Shown here: piece by piece, positions 18,018 to 29,263 of the stretch
Layout: each line of letters begins with the position of its first letter
Numbering within the stretch: position 1 is the stretch's first letter
Assembly (NCBI RefSeq): GCF_001591105.1
Contig: NZ_BCUD01000003.1
Span: 124,001 to 188,000 of the forward strand
Direction: 5' to 3'
DNA from: Vibrio nereis NBRC 15637
GTDB lineage: Bacteria; Pseudomonadota; Gammaproteobacteria; Enterobacterales; Vibrionaceae
Length of the DNA stretch: 64,000 bases
Notes under the pieces: model-generated
What the model was told of the DNA's origin: nothing
Database searches by the model: none
What the model saw: the letters and a program-made list of their open reading frames with translations, nothing else
Program-made: the position numbers and the translations under genes

Positions 18018-19502
18018 ATGTCTAAACATATCACACTGTCGACATTACTCGCGCCATGGGCAGACTTAACCGCTAGTGACTCTGCTGACCTTGCTATCTC
18101 TCATTTGGAGCTGGATAGCCGAAAAGTCACTAAAGGTGTTACGTTTGTAGCAATTAAAGGTCACGCTGTTGATGGCCGTAATTACATTGCTTCTGCGATT
18201 GAGCTTGGAGCAAACGCTGTTATTGCTCAAGCTGACGAGACACATCCTCACGCTTCTATCGATATTATCAATGGCGCTCCGGTTGTCTATATTGAACATT
18301 TGAATCTAGAACTTTCTGCGTTAGCCAGTCAGCTATACCCACTGAATGATATGCAGTTGATTGGTGTCACTGGCACGAATGGGAAAACGACTATTACCCA
18401 ATTGATAGCCCAGTGGCTTGGGCTTGTGGAACAACGAGCTGCTGTGATGGGTACGACAGGTAATGGTTTCCTCGACGGGTTAAAACCCGCTGTGAACACC
18501 ACTGGTAGTGCGATTGAAATCCAGCATACACTTTCTGACTTGGAATGCTTGGGTGCTAAATACACCGCAATGGAAATCTCATCTCATGGTTTGGTCCAAG
18601 GAAGAGTCAAAACTCTGCCATTCCACGTGGGGGTTTTCACTAATTTGAGTCGTGATCACCTCGATTATCATGGCTCCATGGAAGAGTACGAGCGCGCCAA
18701 ATTCTCTTTGTTTACGGAACACGAATGTCAAACTGCGGTGATTAATGTTGATGATAGTGTGGGCGCTAAATGGGCTGCTCAGCTTAACAACGCAATATCG
18801 GTCTCACTGAAGCCGCTCAACAGTGAACCGGCAGTTTTCGCTACACAGGTAGAGTACTCGGAACAAGGAATCTCCCTTTCGTTCTCTGGTCACTTCGGTG
18901 ACGGAACGCTGACAGTACCGTTGATTGGTGAGTTTAACGCCAATAATGTTCTAGTGGCCTTTACCACGCTCCTCGCTTTAGGGTTAGATAAAGAGAGCCT
19001 GGTAAACAGTGCTCATCTGTTAAAGCCTGTATTAGGCCGAATGGAACTGTTTCAATCTGAAGGGAAAGCGAAAGTGGTGGTTGACTATGCCCATACTCCT
19101 GACGCGTTGGAAAAGGCGTTAAAGGCCCTGCGTGTTCACTGTAAAGGCAAGCTTTGGGCAATTTTCGGTTGTGGCGGTGACCGCGATGCAGGGAAACGCC
19201 CAATGATGGCAGAAATTGGTGAGAGGCTAGCTGATAAGGTCATTCTTACGGATGACAATCCGCGTAGTGAATCTCCACAAGCGATAGTAAAAGATATGCT
19301 AGCAGGTATGAACTACCCGAATCTGGCTGTGGTTGAACACGAGCGATACAAAGCACTGCAATATGCTTTATCACAGGGTGACGAAAGCGACATAATCCTT
19401 CTTGCTGGCAAAGGTCACGAAGATTATCAAGTACTTGCAACAGAAACGGTTCATTACTCTGATCGAGAATCCGCGCAGCAGTTACTGGAGGCCAACCTAT
19501 GA
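18018..19502 (+). CDS. murE: UDP-MurNAc-Ala-Glu:meso-diaminopimelate ligase MurE
   Basis: MurE adds the third amino acid to the peptidoglycan stem peptide. From ATG 18018 the product is 494 aa. It has the Mur ligase ATP loop [13 protein letters not shown] near residue 113 and the substrate-specificity motif DNPRSE (about 412-417), the signature for meso-DAP rather than lysine. DapB in this window supports DAP synthesis. The in-frame TTG at 18006 lacks a ribosome-binding site. The stop overlaps murF by four bases. Confidence 0.96.
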   Translation: MSKHITLSTLLAPWADLTASDSADLAISHLELDSRKVTKGVTFVAIKGHAVDGRNYIASAIELGANAVIAQADETHPHASIDIINGAPVVYIEHLNLELSALASQLYPLNDMQLIGVTGTNGKTTITQLIAQWLGLVEQRAAVMGTTGNGFLDGLKPAVNTTGSAIEIQHTLSDLECLGAKYTAMEISSHGLVQGRVKTLPFHVGVFTNLSRDHLDYHGSMEEYERAKFSLFTEHECQTAVINVDDSVGAKWAAQLNNAISVSLKPLNSEPAVFATQVEYSEQGISLSFSGHFGDGTLTVPLIGEFNANNVLVAFTTLLALGLDKESLVNSAHLLKPVLGRMELFQSEGKAKVVVDYAHTPDALEKALKALRVHCKGKLWAIFGCGGDRDAGKRPMMAEIGERLADKVILTDDNPRSESPQAIVKDMLAGMNYPNLAVVEHERYKALQYALSQGDESDIILLAGKGHEDYQVLATETVHYSDRESAQQLLEANL

Positions 19503-20857
19503 TCACTCTAATGCTTTCTCAGCTTGCTGAGGTATTGGACGCACAACTCGTTGGTAGTGACGTTGCGATCGACAAAGTTTCAACTGACACTCGAACGATT
19601 GATTCTGGCTCATTATTTGTGGCATTGGTTGGAGAGCGGTTTGACGCTCACGACTTTGCAGATAAGGCAATTGAAGCGGGTGCTAGTGCGTTATTGGTTA
19701 GTAAATCCATCAATACTGATACGCCTCAATTGCTTGTTAAAGATACCAAGGCTGCGCTTGGACAATTAGGGCAATTTGTTCATCAACTATGCCAAACTCC
19801 AACCGTCGCGATCACTGGCAGCTGTGGTAAAACCACCGTGAAAGAGATGGTCGCGAGCATTATGGCGCAAAAAGGTCAGGTGCTGTTTACTGCGGGTAAT
19901 TTCAACAATGATATTGGCGTGCCGCTGACGCTGTTACGCTCAACACCGGAAGACGATTTCGCTGTGATAGAGCTCGGTGCGAACCATCTCGGTGAGATAG
20001 CTTACACAACACAGCTCGTTCAGCCAGATGTGGCGCTTGTTAACAATGTGGCCGCTGCGCATTTAGAAGGTTTTGGCTCTATTGAGGGCGTTAAGCAAGC
20101 CAAAGGTGAGATTTACCAAGGGTTACAGCCAGGCTCAGTCGCAATTGTTAACCTAGATAGTAATGGTGGTCATTATTGGGATGAGGTGTTGGCAGACAAA
20201 ACCATCAAGACATTCTCTGTACACAATGATCAAGCCGACTTCTTTGCTCGCAACGTCGAGGTTAATGGCAATGGTGAGGCTTCTTTCATTCTCGTGACAC
20301 CTCAGACAGAGTGTCAGGTTACGCTGAATATTATGGGCCAGCATAATGTTGCCAATGCGTTGGCAGCGACAGCGTTATCACTAGAATTAGGTGCAACGAT
20401 AGAGATGGTTCAGCTGGGCCTTGCAAGGTTAGGCAAAGTGAAGGGTCGAGTGGAAGCGGTAAGCCTTTCAGAAAATATTAAATTGATTGATGACAGCTAC
20501 AACGCCAGTGTGCCTGCGATGAAAGCAGCAGCCGATCTGTTAACTGGCTTTGCTGGCGTTCGTTGGTTAATTTTGGGCAATATGGCGGAGTTAGGCGACG
20601 AAAGTCTTGCACTTCACCGTCAAGTCGGGGAATATGCTGCCCCATTCAAATTTGAACACGTGCTGACTTATGGCACTGATGCAAAAGTAATCAGTGATGT
20701 TTGCCAAGGTACGCACTTTGATACTCATGAAAGTATGATTGAGTTTATTAAGCATCAGCTAGCTCTGCACCAAGAGCCTCAGACATTATTAGTCAAAGGG
20801 GCGAATAGTGCGGGAATGAGTAAGATAGCTGGCGCTTTAAAGGAGATGTATTCATGA
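19499..20857 (+). CDS. murF: UDP-MurNAc-tripeptide:D-Ala-D-Ala ligase MurF
   Basis: MurF completes the cytoplasmic pentapeptide by adding D-Ala-D-Ala. The 452-aa protein begins [19 protein letters not shown], carries the ATP loop [15 protein letters not shown] (about 104-118), and the central-domain motif [15 protein letters not shown] typical of MurF. It overlaps murE and mraY by four bases each. No ddl gene is present in this cluster, so its D-Ala-D-Ala substrate is made by an enzyme encoded elsewhere. Confidence 0.96.
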   Translation: MITLMLSQLAEVLDAQLVGSDVAIDKVSTDTRTIDSGSLFVALVGERFDAHDFADKAIEAGASALLVSKSINTDTPQLLVKDTKAALGQLGQFVHQLCQTPTVAITGSCGKTTVKEMVASIMAQKGQVLFTAGNFNNDIGVPLTLLRSTPEDDFAVIELGANHLGEIAYTTQLVQPDVALVNNVAAAHLEGFGSIEGVKQAKGEIYQGLQPGSVAIVNLDSNGGHYWDEVLADKTIKTFSVHNDQADFFARNVEVNGNGEASFILVTPQTECQVTLNIMGQHNVANALAATALSLELGATIEMVQLGLARLGKVKGRVEAVSLSENIKLIDDSYNASVPAMKAAADLLTGFAGVRWLILGNMAELGDESLALHRQVGEYAAPFKFEHVLTYGTDAKVISDVCQGTHFDTHESMIEFIKHQLALHQEPQTLLVKGANSAGMSKIAGALKEMYS

Positions 20858-21936
20858 TCATTTGGCTTGCCGAGCTGCTACAGCCATATTTTTCATTCTT
20901 CCGCTTATTCGAATATCTGTCATTTCGAGCTATTGTCAGTGTACTTACTGCGTTAGGTATCTCCCTGTGGATGGGGCCTCGCATGATTCGTCGCTTACAA
21001 ATGCTTCAGATTGGCCAGGTTGTTCGTAACGAAGGTCCAGAATCGCACTTTAGTAAACGTGGTACCCCAACAATGGGCGGTATCATGATCTTAACGGCGA
21101 TCGTGACCACGGTATTATTGTGGACTGATTTGTCTAATCCATACGTTTGGGCAGTGCTCGCAGTGCTTGTGGGTTATGGAATTGTCGGCTTTGTGGATGA
21201 CTACCGTAAGGTGGTGCGTAAAAATACCGATGGCCTTATTGCACGCTGGAAGTACTTTTGGCAGTCAGCGATTGCACTAGTGGTTGCTTTTGCGCTTTAC
21301 GCGCATGGTAAAGATACGGCAGCAACACAGCTGGTGGTGCCTTTCTTTAAAGACATCATGCCGCAACTGGGTTTGATGTACATTGTGCTGACTTATTTCG
21401 TGATTGTGGGTACCAGTAACGCAGTTAACTTGACCGATGGCTTAGACGGATTGGCAATTATGCCAACTGTGTTGGTATCGGCGGGCTTTGCTGCGATTGC
21501 ATGGGCAACGGGTAACGTGAATTTTGCCAACTACCTACATATTCCCTACGTTCCTGAAGCGTCAGAACTGGTGGTAGTGTGTACTGCCATTGTCGGGGCA
21601 GGGTTGGGCTTCTTGTGGTTTAACACCTACCCAGCACAAGTGTTTATGGGTGATGTAGGCTCACTTGCTTTAGGCGGTGCGCTGGGTACGATCGCCGTAC
21701 TAGTCCGTCAAGAGTTCGTTCTTGTCATCATGGGTGGTGTTTTTGTTATGGAAACATTGTCGGTTATTTTACAGGTAGGATCGTACAAACTGCGGGGCCA
21801 ACGCATCTTCCGTATGGCACCAATTCACCATCACTACGAACTGAAAGGTTGGCCGGAACCACGAGTTATCGTCCGTTTTTGGATAATTTCTATCGTTCTT
21901 GTTTTGGTCGGTTTGGCGACACTCAAAGTACGTTAA
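20854..21936 (+). CDS. mraY: Phospho-MurNAc-pentapeptide translocase MraY
   Basis: MraY transfers phospho-MurNAc-pentapeptide to undecaprenyl phosphate to form lipid I at the inner membrane. The 360-aa protein has about ten transmembrane helices and the expected catalytic loops: the two-aspartate FVDDYRKV (about 112-119), [10 protein letters not shown] (about 190-199), [10 protein letters not shown] (about 267-276) and the histidine-rich [11 protein letters not shown] (about 323-333). Length equals E. coli MraY. Confidence 0.97.
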   Translation: MIIWLAELLQPYFSFFRLFEYLSFRAIVSVLTALGISLWMGPRMIRRLQMLQIGQVVRNEGPESHFSKRGTPTMGGIMILTAIVTTVLLWTDLSNPYVWAVLAVLVGYGIVGFVDDYRKVVRKNTDGLIARWKYFWQSAIALVVAFALYAHGKDTAATQLVVPFFKDIMPQLGLMYIVLTYFVIVGTSNAVNLTDGLDGLAIMPTVLVSAGFAAIAWATGNVNFANYLHIPYVPEASELVVVCTAIVGAGLGFLWFNTYPAQVFMGDVGSLALGGALGTIAVLVRQEFVLVIMGGVFVMETLSVILQVGSYKLRGQRIFRMAPIHHHYELKGWPEPRVIVRFWIISIVLVLVGLATLKVR

Positions 21937-21951
21937 AGGTAAAAGTAATCT

Positions 21952-23277
21952 ATGACCATGGATCGTTGGCAAAATATTCATAGTGTCGTTGTTGTAGGGC
22001 TCGGTATTACCGGGCTCTCTGTCGTTAAATACCTGGCAAAATTGCCTAGTGAATTAACGATTAAAGTTATCGATACGCGAAAGAACCCACCTGGTAAGGA
22101 ATCGTTGCCTGAAGGTGTAGAGCTGCATTCTGGTGGTTGGCATCAAGAGTGGTTACTCGCCGCTGATTTAGTGGTGATAAACCCCGGCATAGCCTTAGCA
22201 ACGCCTGAAATTCAGAAAGTCTTGGCAGCAGGTATTCCTGTCGTGGGAGATATCGAGCTGTTTGCTTGGAACGTAGATAAACCTGTCATCGCTATTACTG
22301 GCTCTAATGGGAAAAGCACGGTTACCGACCTTACAGGCGTTGTAGCGAAAGCTAGCGGCCTTAAAGTGGGAGTGGGTGGCAACATCGGTGTTCCCGCGTT
22401 AGAGCTGTTGAATGAAGAGGCTGATCTCTACGTTCTTGAGTTATCCAGTTTTCAGCTAGAGACGACTTCGTCTCTGAAACTTAAAGCGGCAGCCTTCCTT
22501 AACCTTTCAGAAGACCACATGGATCGTTATGAAGGAATGGCGGACTATCGCCAAGCCAAACTGCGTATTTTTGATCATGCCGAGTCTTGCATTGTTAATG
22601 GCGATGATTGTGCGACCTATCCTGATGCGTCCAACAAGAATCTGGTTGAATTTAGCCTAACAAAATCCACTCAGTTTGGTGTGGCATTTATCGGCGGTCG
22701 AGAGTACATCTGTCGCCAAGGTAAAGCGCTATTGGCCACAGACGAACTGACTTTGGTCGGTCGACACAATGTAGCTAATGTATTGGTGGTTTTGGCTCTT
22801 CTTAGCGAAGCAGGGGTCAATCTAGAGCTTGGGATGAATGCACTTAAGTCTTACAACGGTCTGACACACCGATGCCAGGTTGTTGCGGATAATCAAGGCG
22901 TTAAGTGGGTCAATGACTCTAAAGCGACCAATGTTGCCAGCACTCTGGCGGCGCTGTCTGGGTTGGCTCTAAAAGGCAGGCTGTACCTGCTTGTTGGCGG
23001 TGTAGGCAAGGGCGCTGATTTCTCAGAGCTGTCACCTATTTTTGCTAACCTTAATTTGCAATTGTGTTGTTTTGGCGAGGATGGTGAGCAATTTATGCCA
23101 CTTCATTCAAGTGCAAAGTGTTTTGACACTATGGCACAAGTCGTCGAGTGGTTGTCACCGAAGTTAGTTGAAGGTGATATGGTATTACTTTCCCCTGCTT
23201 GCGCCAGCTTTGATCAGTTCAACAATTTTATGGCTCGTGGTGATGCGTTCACCAAACTTGCGCAGACTTACGCCTAA
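21952..23277 (+). CDS. murD: UDP-MurNAc-L-alanine:D-glutamate ligase MurD
   Basis: MurD adds D-glutamate to UDP-MurNAc-alanine. The 441-aa product has the N-terminal nucleotide-sugar motif [16 protein letters not shown], the ATP loop [13 protein letters not shown] (about 115-127), [12 protein letters not shown] in the central domain and VNDSKATN near 322. A second ATG two codons in (21958) is an equally possible start. It lies 15 bases after mraY with an AAAGGTAAAAG ribosome-binding region. Confidence 0.96.
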   Translation: MTMDRWQNIHSVVVVGLGITGLSVVKYLAKLPSELTIKVIDTRKNPPGKESLPEGVELHSGGWHQEWLLAADLVVINPGIALATPEIQKVLAAGIPVVGDIELFAWNVDKPVIAITGSNGKSTVTDLTGVVAKASGLKVGVGGNIGVPALELLNEEADLYVLELSSFQLETTSSLKLKAAAFLNLSEDHMDRYEGMADYRQAKLRIFDHAESCIVNGDDCATYPDASNKNLVEFSLTKSTQFGVAFIGGREYICRQGKALLATDELTLVGRHNVANVLVVLALLSEAGVNLELGMNALKSYNGLTHRCQVVADNQGVKWVNDSKATNVASTLAALSGLALKGRLYLLVGGVGKGADFSELSPIFANLNLQLCCFGEDGEQFMPLHSSAKCFDTMAQVVEWLSPKLVEGDMVLLSPACASFDQFNNFMARGDAFTKLAQTYA

Positions 23278-23291
23278 GCTTATCGGAAACT

Positions 23292-24491
23292 ATGCATATA
23301 AAGAACCTTATTGGTCGCGTGAAAAGCTGGATAACAACCGCCTCTCCGGAAGCGCTGTTTGACAGACAGCTTGTTTGGATCTCTCTCGGGCTTATGTTAA
23401 CAGGCCTAGTGATGGTGACGTCTGCATCGTTCCCGATCAGCTCTCGTCTCACAGACCAGCCGTTTCACTTTATGTTCCGCCATGCGATATTTCTGCTGTT
23501 GGCTCTAGGTGTGTCGGCTGTTGTGGTACAGGTGCCGTTGAAAAAGTGGTTCCAGTACAGTATGTGGCTGCTGCTGATTTCTGTTGCTCTGCTGTTTATT
23601 GTTCTGGTTGCTGGTAAATCCGTGAATGGTGCATCGCGTTGGATACCGTTAGGACTTTTTAACTTGCAGCCAGCAGAGGTGGCAAAGCTCTCACTGTTTA
23701 TCTTTATGTCTGGTTATTTGGTGAGAAAGAGTGAAGAGGTGAGGTCGAGTTTTTTTGGCGGCTTCATCAAACCGATCATAGTATTCGCGACGTTAGCGGT
23801 GCTGCTGCTTCTCCAGCCTGACTTGGGTACGGTCGTGGTAATGCTGGTGACGTTATTCGGTATGCTGTTTATTGCCGGGGCAAAGTTAACTCAGTTTCTG
23901 GCATTAATGGTTGTTGGCCTTATGTCAGTTGCAGCATTGATCTATTTTGAACCATACCGCTGGCGCCGGGTAACATCGTTTTTAGACCCATGGGAAGATC
24001 CATTTGGTAGCGGTTATCAGTTAACCCAGTCGCTCATGGCTTTTGGTCGAGGAGAGTGGTTTGGTCAAGGGCTTGGTAACTCAATACAAAAATTAGAATA
24101 CTTACCAGAAGCTCATACCGACTTCGTTTTTGCTGTTCTAGCAGAAGAGCTCGGATTTGTTGGCGTTGTTCTTGCCTTGGTTCTCATATTCAGTTTGGTT
24201 ATCAAAGCGATTCTTATTGGTCGCAAAGCATTTGAAAGCGGAGAGCTTTTTGGTGGCTACTTATCTTTTGGGATTGGAATTTGGTTCGCGTTTCAGACGT
24301 TGATCAATGTCGGTGCAGCCGCAGGTATGGTGCCAACCAAAGGTTTAACACTACCGCTGATTAGTTACGGTGGTTCAAGTTTAATTATTATGTCTGTCGC
24401 GGTGTCGATTTTATTGCGAATAGATCATGAATGCCGACTTCTGTCTGAAGAGGTCGAGCTAGAAAAGAAAGATACAGATGAAAAAAAATAA
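23292..24491 (+). CDS. ftsW: Septal peptidoglycan polymerase FtsW (SEDS family)
   Basis: FtsW is the SEDS glycosyltransferase that polymerises lipid II at the septum with FtsI. The 399-aa integral membrane protein has about ten helices and the family signatures [23 protein letters not shown] with the key aspartate, [21 protein letters not shown], and [16 protein letters not shown]. Its end overlaps murG by 14 bases, suggesting coupled translation. Confidence 0.96.
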   Translation: MHIKNLIGRVKSWITTASPEALFDRQLVWISLGLMLTGLVMVTSASFPISSRLTDQPFHFMFRHAIFLLLALGVSAVVVQVPLKKWFQYSMWLLLISVALLFIVLVAGKSVNGASRWIPLGLFNLQPAEVAKLSLFIFMSGYLVRKSEEVRSSFFGGFIKPIIVFATLAVLLLLQPDLGTVVVMLVTLFGMLFIAGAKLTQFLALMVVGLMSVAALIYFEPYRWRRVTSFLDPWEDPFGSGYQLTQSLMAFGRGEWFGQGLGNSIQKLEYLPEAHTDFVFAVLAEELGFVGVVLALVLIFSLVIKAILIGRKAFESGELFGGYLSFGIGIWFAFQTLINVGAAAGMVPTKGLTLPLISYGGSSLIIMSVAVSILLRIDHECRLLSEEVELEKKDTDEKK

Positions 24492-25539
24492 AAGACTGAT
24501 GGTAATGGCTGGTGGTACCGGAGGACACGTTTTTCCTGGTTTGGCTGTTGCAAAAAAACTGCAAGAACAAGGCTGGGAAATTCGTTGGCTAGGCACCGCA
24601 GACAGAATGGAAGCTGATCTAGTTCCCAAACACGGTATCGACATCGATTTTATTCAAGTCAAAGGTCTTCGAGGTCAAGGTCTGGGACGTCTGATTAAGG
24701 CACCATTTCAGATCATCAACGCTATCTTGCAAGCAAAAGCGCACATGAAACGTTGGAAACCAGATGCTGTACTTGGCATGGGCGGTTACGTTAGTGGCCC
24801 TGGCGGGATTGCTGCCTGGCTGTTAGGGATCCCTGTTGTTTTACATGAACAAAATGCGGTAGCAGGATTGACCAATCAGTGGCTATCAAAAATTGCTAAA
24901 AGAGTCTTTCAGGCCTTTCCAGGAGCATTTCCTAATGCGCCTGTAGTCGGGAATCCAGTGCGTGAGGATGTTGTTGCCCTCCCAGCACCCGAAGCAAGAT
25001 TATCCAAACGAGATGGAAAAATTCGTATTTTGGTCATGGGAGGAAGCCAAGGGGCACAGATCTTGAATAGAACTTTGCCTGCGGCAATGGCAAAACTGGG
25101 TGACGGCTATGAGATTCGTCACCAAGCTGGCAAAAATAACCAGCAAGAAGTAGAAAAATCCTATTTGGAAAAGAACGTCGATCAGGCAGACACGGTAGAA
25201 TTTATTGATGATGTTTCAGAAGCATATCAATGGGCGGATCTGTTAGTTTGTCGCTCTGGGGCCTTGACTGTTTCTGAAGTGTCAGCAGCAGGTGTGGGCG
25301 CCGTTTTTATTCCTTTTATGCACAAAGACAGACAGCAAGCGTTAAATGCTGATCACCTTGTAGAGTGTGGTGCAGCGAAAATGATAGAGCAACCAGAGCT
25401 GACAGTAGACAAGCTCGTCGATGAAATTCGAGCTTTGGATCGTCCAGCGCTTGTTGCTATGGCAAGTAAAGCAAGAGCTGTGGCTAAACTCGACGCCGAC
25501 CAAGTGGTTGCGGACGCTATCATTGCGCTAACAAAATAA
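24478..25539 (+). CDS. murG: N-acetylglucosaminyltransferase MurG
   Basis: MurG adds GlcNAc to lipid I to give lipid II on the inner face of the membrane. The 353-aa GT-B enzyme has the first glycine-rich loop [16 protein letters not shown] near residue 11, [11 protein letters not shown] near 101, LHEQNAVAG, and the UDP-GlcNAc-binding [12 protein letters not shown] near 190 with the C-terminal RSGALTVSE. The start lies inside the end of ftsW. murC follows after 12 bases. Confidence 0.97.
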   Translation: MKKNKRLMVMAGGTGGHVFPGLAVAKKLQEQGWEIRWLGTADRMEADLVPKHGIDIDFIQVKGLRGQGLGRLIKAPFQIINAILQAKAHMKRWKPDAVLGMGGYVSGPGGIAAWLLGIPVVLHEQNAVAGLTNQWLSKIAKRVFQAFPGAFPNAPVVGNPVREDVVALPAPEARLSKRDGKIRILVMGGSQGAQILNRTLPAAMAKLGDGYEIRHQAGKNNQQEVEKSYLEKNVDQADTVEFIDDVSEAYQWADLLVCRSGALTVSEVSAAGVGAVFIPFMHKDRQQALNADHLVECGAAKMIEQPELTVDKLVDEIRALDRPALVAMASKARAVAKLDADQVVADAIIALTK

Positions 25540-25551
25540 CGAGAAACACGA

Positions 25552-27012
25552 ATGACGGTTCAACATACACAAAATTTGGCTCAAATTAGAGCAATGGTGC
25601 CAGAAATGCGCCGCGTTAAATGCATTCACTTTATTGGTATCGGTGGAGCGGGAATGAGTGGCATTGCCGAAGTCCTGCTCAATGAAGGTTATCAAATCTC
25701 TGGTTCGGATATTGCTGAAAATGCAGTAACTCAGCGTTTGGCAGAAAAAGGGGCGACTATTTTTATAGGTCACGCTGAGCAGAACGTTGCGAAAGCAAGC
25801 GTAGTAGTCGTGTCTACGGCGATTAATGAAAATAACCCAGAAATTAAAGCGGCACGCGCGGCTCGTATTCCAGTGGTTCGTCGTGCAGAAATGCTGGCGG
25901 AGCTGATGCGTTTTCGTCATGGCATAGCAGTTGCCGGTACGCATGGCAAAACCACCACCACGGCATTGGTGACACAGATTTATTCAGAAGAAGGGTTAGA
26001 CCCTACTTTTGTTAATGGTGGTCTGGTTAAAAGCGCGGGAACTAATGCACGCCTTGGCTCAAGCCGCATTCTTATTGCCGAAGCAGATGAAAGCGATGCC
26101 TCGTTCCTACATCTACAGCCAATGGTCAGTATTGTTACGAACATCGAAGCGGACCACATGGATACATACGGTGGTGACTTCGAAACTCTCAAGCAGACCT
26201 TCATCGACTTTTTGCACAACCTACCGTTTTATGGTCAGGCTATCATGTGTATTGATGATGAAGTCGTACGAGAGTTAGTGCCAAAGATTAGCCGTCAGGT
26301 TATCACTTATGGTTTCTCTGAAGATGCTGACGTGAGAATTGCTAACTACCATCAAGAAGGTCAGCAAGGTAAGTTTACTGTGATTCGTAAAGGTAAAGCT
26401 GATCTTGATATTACCTTGAATATTCCAGGTCGACACAACGCTTTGAATGCGTCTGCTGCGATTGCGGTTGCCACTGAAGACGATATTTCAGATGAAGCGA
26501 TTTTACGAGCAATGGCTGGAACTCAAGGTACAGGGCGTAGATTCGACCACCTGGGCGAATTTGAAACTGGCAACGGTCAAGTTATGCTGGTGGATGATTA
26601 TGGTCATCATCCAACCGAAGTGGATGTAACCATCCAAGCGGCGCGAAATGGCTGGGCTGAGAAACGACTTGTTATGATTTTTCAGCCGCACCGTTATAGC
26701 CGAACGCGAGATCTCTACGACGATTTTGCGAACGTATTAGATCAGGTTGATGTGCTGGTCATGCTTGATGTGTATCCTGCCGGTGAGAAGCCGATTCCAG
26801 GCGCTGACGGACGAGCTCTATGCAGAACCATTCGTGGGCGTGGCAAGCTAGATCCGATTTTTGTCCCTGATAGCAAGGGGTTACCGTCGGTTCTTGCCAA
26901 CGTTTTACAGGATGGCGATCTGGTGCTAACACAAGGTGCTGGTGATGTTGGTAAAGTGGCGAAGCAATTAGCGGCTTTGGAACTAAACATCGACCAGATG
27001 AGAAATGCCTAA
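25552..27012 (+). CDS. murC: UDP-MurNAc:L-alanine ligase MurC
   Basis: MurC adds the first amino acid, L-alanine, to UDP-MurNAc. The 486-aa protein has the N-terminal [17 protein letters not shown] nucleotide-sugar fold (about 25-41), the ATP loop [16 protein letters not shown] (about 126-141), and the C-terminal MurC motifs [10 protein letters not shown] and FQPHRYSRT. It closes the tightly overlapping half of the cluster; a 184-bp gap with its own promoter separates it from ftsQ. Confidence 0.97.
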   Translation: MTVQHTQNLAQIRAMVPEMRRVKCIHFIGIGGAGMSGIAEVLLNEGYQISGSDIAENAVTQRLAEKGATIFIGHAEQNVAKASVVVVSTAINENNPEIKAARAARIPVVRRAEMLAELMRFRHGIAVAGTHGKTTTTALVTQIYSEEGLDPTFVNGGLVKSAGTNARLGSSRILIAEADESDASFLHLQPMVSIVTNIEADHMDTYGGDFETLKQTFIDFLHNLPFYGQAIMCIDDEVVRELVPKISRQVITYGFSEDADVRIANYHQEGQQGKFTVIRKGKADLDITLNIPGRHNALNASAAIAVATEDDISDEAILRAMAGTQGTGRRFDHLGEFETGNGQVMLVDDYGHHPTEVDVTIQAARNGWAEKRLVMIFQPHRYSRTRDLYDDFANVLDQVDVLVMLDVYPAGEKPIPGADGRALCRTIRGRGKLDPIFVPDSKGLPSVLANVLQDGDLVLTQGAGDVGKVAKQLAALELNIDQMRNA

Positions 27013-27030
27013 TCGCAAAGTTGCGATTTT
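27011..27030 (+). terminator. Weak hairpin after murC
   Basis: AATCGCAA and TTGCGATT form a short stem that starts at the murC stop and runs into only four T bases. It is too weak for full termination and may simply reduce readthrough into ftsQ. Confidence 0.35.
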
Positions 27031-27083
27031 GGTAAATTCGCACACTTATTGTATTTAAAGTGGATATTTCTCAATTTCAATGT

Positions 27084-27111
27084 TTGATACTTTTGGTCTC
27101 ACCAGTATAAT
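27084..27111 (+). promoter_or_regulatory. Internal dcw promoter upstream of ftsQAZ
   Basis: TTGATA (27084-27089) and a perfect TATAAT (27106-27111) are 16 bases apart in the murC-ftsQ gap. The start near 27118 gives a leader of about 80 bases before ftsQ. Promoters for ftsQAZ inside the cluster are known in E. coli. Confidence 0.7.
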
Positions 27112-27196
27112 CCGGAGGTTAAAGTAAGTGCTTTTGCCTCTATTACCAATTGAGATTAGGAATAGAATAACGAGCTAACGGCAAGGACTATGGACT

Positions 27197-27979
27197 TTGA
27201 TTAAAAGTGCTTTTAATGAAGGCCCTCGTTTAACTTTTAACCTAAAAGTAAGAGAACATGCGTATGGTGGTGTTTTTTTATTAGCGGTTTTAGTGTTAAT
27301 TGGCTCACTCCTATACTCTACAGTCTCTTGGATGTGGGATGACCAACGTCTTCCCCTGTCTAAAATAGCGCTCCAAGGGGAGTTGCGTTACGTCTCGGCA
27401 AATGATGTACAAAAAGCATTTGCGCGCTTAGACCACGTCGGTACTTTTATGTCTCAGGATGTAAGTGTCTTGCAAGAGGTAGCTGAATCTATCCCTTGGG
27501 TGTCACATGCCTCAATACGTAAGCAGTGGCCAGACACTGTCAAAGTATTTTTAACTGAGCATGAAGCGCAAGCAATTTGGAATGGTAACGCTTTATTGAA
27601 CAGTTCGGGTGAATTGTTTGATGGCGATATCGGTGAGCTCGAAGTTGAACGAGTCAAACTTTATGGCCCTCAGGGTAGTAACCATGAGGTGTTATCGGTC
27701 TGGCGTGATCTCGAGCCCAATTTTGAAGGGTTAGACTTATCGATTACCTCCTTAGTGCTCAATGATAGACGTGCCTGGCAGATCATTCTGGATAATGGGA
27801 TTCGCCTTGAATTAGGCAAAGAGTCTTTAGAAGAGCGAATCGAGCGCTTTTTTACATTGTATAAGAATTTAGGTAGCTCAACTGAAAGGGTGAGTTATAT
27901 AGACCTCAGGTATGATACGGGAGCCTCTATCGGATGGTTCCCTGAACAAGAGTTAGAACAAGAGAACACAGATGACTAA
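27197..27979 (+). CDS. ftsQ: Cell division protein FtsQ (DivIB)
   Basis: FtsQ is the bitopic scaffold of the FtsQLB complex. The 260-aa product has one transmembrane helix (about 26-46), a POTRA domain starting LSKIALQGELRYVSANDVQKAF (described here in part: LPLSKIALQGEL, about 53-64), and a beta domain with RAWQIILDNGIRLELGK. The start is a TTG at 27197 with AAGGA nine bases upstream; no in-frame ATG or GTG gives a sensible protein. An ATG at 27190 in another frame is stopped after four codons. The end overlaps ftsA by eight bases. Confidence 0.9.
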   Translation: MIKSAFNEGPRLTFNLKVREHAYGGVFLLAVLVLIGSLLYSTVSWMWDDQRLPLSKIALQGELRYVSANDVQKAFARLDHVGTFMSQDVSVLQEVAESIPWVSHASIRKQWPDTVKVFLTEHEAQAIWNGNALLNSSGELFDGDIGELEVERVKLYGPQGSNHEVLSVWRDLEPNFEGLDLSITSLVLNDRRAWQIILDNGIRLELGKESLEERIERFFTLYKNLGSSTERVSYIDLRYDTGASIGWFPEQELEQENTDD

Positions 27980-29234
27980 GACCGCTGATGACAACATTAT
28001 TGTTGGTCTTGATATAGGCACTGCGACCGTATCGGCTCTAGTAGGCGAGGTATTGCCTGATGGTCAAATCAATATTATTGGTGCCGGTAGTAGCCCATCC
28101 CGCGGGATGGATAAAGGTGGTGTAAATGACCTAGAATCGGTTGTAAAGTCGGTTCAAAGAGCGGTAGACCAAGCAGAGCTAATGGCTGAATGCCAGATTA
28201 GCAATGTCTATATTTCAATTTCTGGACGCCATATTGCGAGTAGAATTGAAAAAGGCATGGGAACTATTTCTGACGAAGAAGTTTCTCAAGAAGATATGGA
28301 TCGAGCAATCCATACTGCCAAGTCGATAAAAATTGGTGACGAGCAACGCATTTTGCACGTTATCCCGCAGGAATTTACCATTGATTACCAAGAAGGTATC
28401 AAAAATCCACTAGGTTTATCAGGTGTGCGCATGGAAGTTAGTGTTCACCTGATTTCTTGCCACAATGATATGGCAAGAAACATTATTAAAGCGGTTGAGC
28501 GCTGTGGGCTTAAGGTGGAACACTTAGTTTATTCAGGCTTGGCGGCGAGTAATGCCGTAATCACTGAAGATGAACGTGAGCTAGGCGTATGCGTTGTTGA
28601 TATTGGTGCGGGCACAATGGACGTATCAATTTGGACAGGCGGTGCGCTGCGCCACACTGAAGTTTTTTCTTATGCGGGTAATGCTGTAACGAGTGATATC
28701 GCATTTGCATTCGGTACCCCCGTTAGTGATGCAGAAGAGATAAAAGTTAAATATGGCTGTGCTCTTAGTGAGTTAGTCAGCAAGGACGATACGGTTAACG
28801 TTCCTAGCGTAGGTGGGCGACCTTCAAGAAGCTTACAAAGGCAGACTCTGTCTGAGGTCATTGAGCCTCGTTACACTGAGCTTATGGGACTGGTTAATCA
28901 AACTATCGATACTGTTCAAGATAAACTGCGTGCAGAAGGGATCAAGCATCACCTAGCTGCAGGAGTCGTACTCACAGGCGGTGCGGCTCAAATTGAAGGT
29001 GTGATAGAGTGTGCGGAGCGTGTGTTCCGCAACCAAGTTAGAGTCGGCAAACCATTAGAGGTGAGCGGCCTAACGGATTATGTAAAAGAGCCGTATCATT
29101 CTACGGCAGTTGGTTTACTTCATTATGCAAAAGACAGCCAAGTTAATGACGATACTGAATACAACGAGCCTGCTCGCTCTTCAGTGACGGGGTTGATTGG
29201 TCGGTTGCGTAATTGGATACAAAAAGAATTTTAA
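27972..29234 (+). CDS. ftsA: Cell division protein FtsA
   Basis: FtsA is the actin-like ATPase that anchors FtsZ filaments to the membrane and recruits later division proteins. The 420-aa product begins with the phosphate-1 loop IIVGLDIGTATVSALVGEV, has the phosphate-2 motif VVDIGAGTMDVSIW near 207 and the adenosine motif VVLTGGAAQIEG near 333. It ends in the amphipathic membrane-targeting helix GLIGRLRNWIQKEF. ftsZ follows after 29 bases. Confidence 0.97.
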   Translation: MTKTADDNIIVGLDIGTATVSALVGEVLPDGQINIIGAGSSPSRGMDKGGVNDLESVVKSVQRAVDQAELMAECQISNVYISISGRHIASRIEKGMGTISDEEVSQEDMDRAIHTAKSIKIGDEQRILHVIPQEFTIDYQEGIKNPLGLSGVRMEVSVHLISCHNDMARNIIKAVERCGLKVEHLVYSGLAASNAVITEDERELGVCVVDIGAGTMDVSIWTGGALRHTEVFSYAGNAVTSDIAFAFGTPVSDAEEIKVKYGCALSELVSKDDTVNVPSVGGRPSRSLQRQTLSEVIEPRYTELMGLVNQTIDTVQDKLRAEGIKHHLAAGVVLTGGAAQIEGVIECAERVFRNQVRVGKPLEVSGLTDYVKEPYHSTAVGLLHYAKDSQVNDDTEYNEPARSSVTGLIGRLRNWIQKEF

Positions 29235-29263
29235 CCTGAGCAGCAGGAAAACGGAGATAACAC

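Noticed and set aside
27128..27178. 16-codon GTG frame after GGAGG in the murC-ftsQ gap
   Set aside because: The GGAGG lies at the predicted transcription start of the ftsQ promoter, so it would not be in that mRNA; likely chance.
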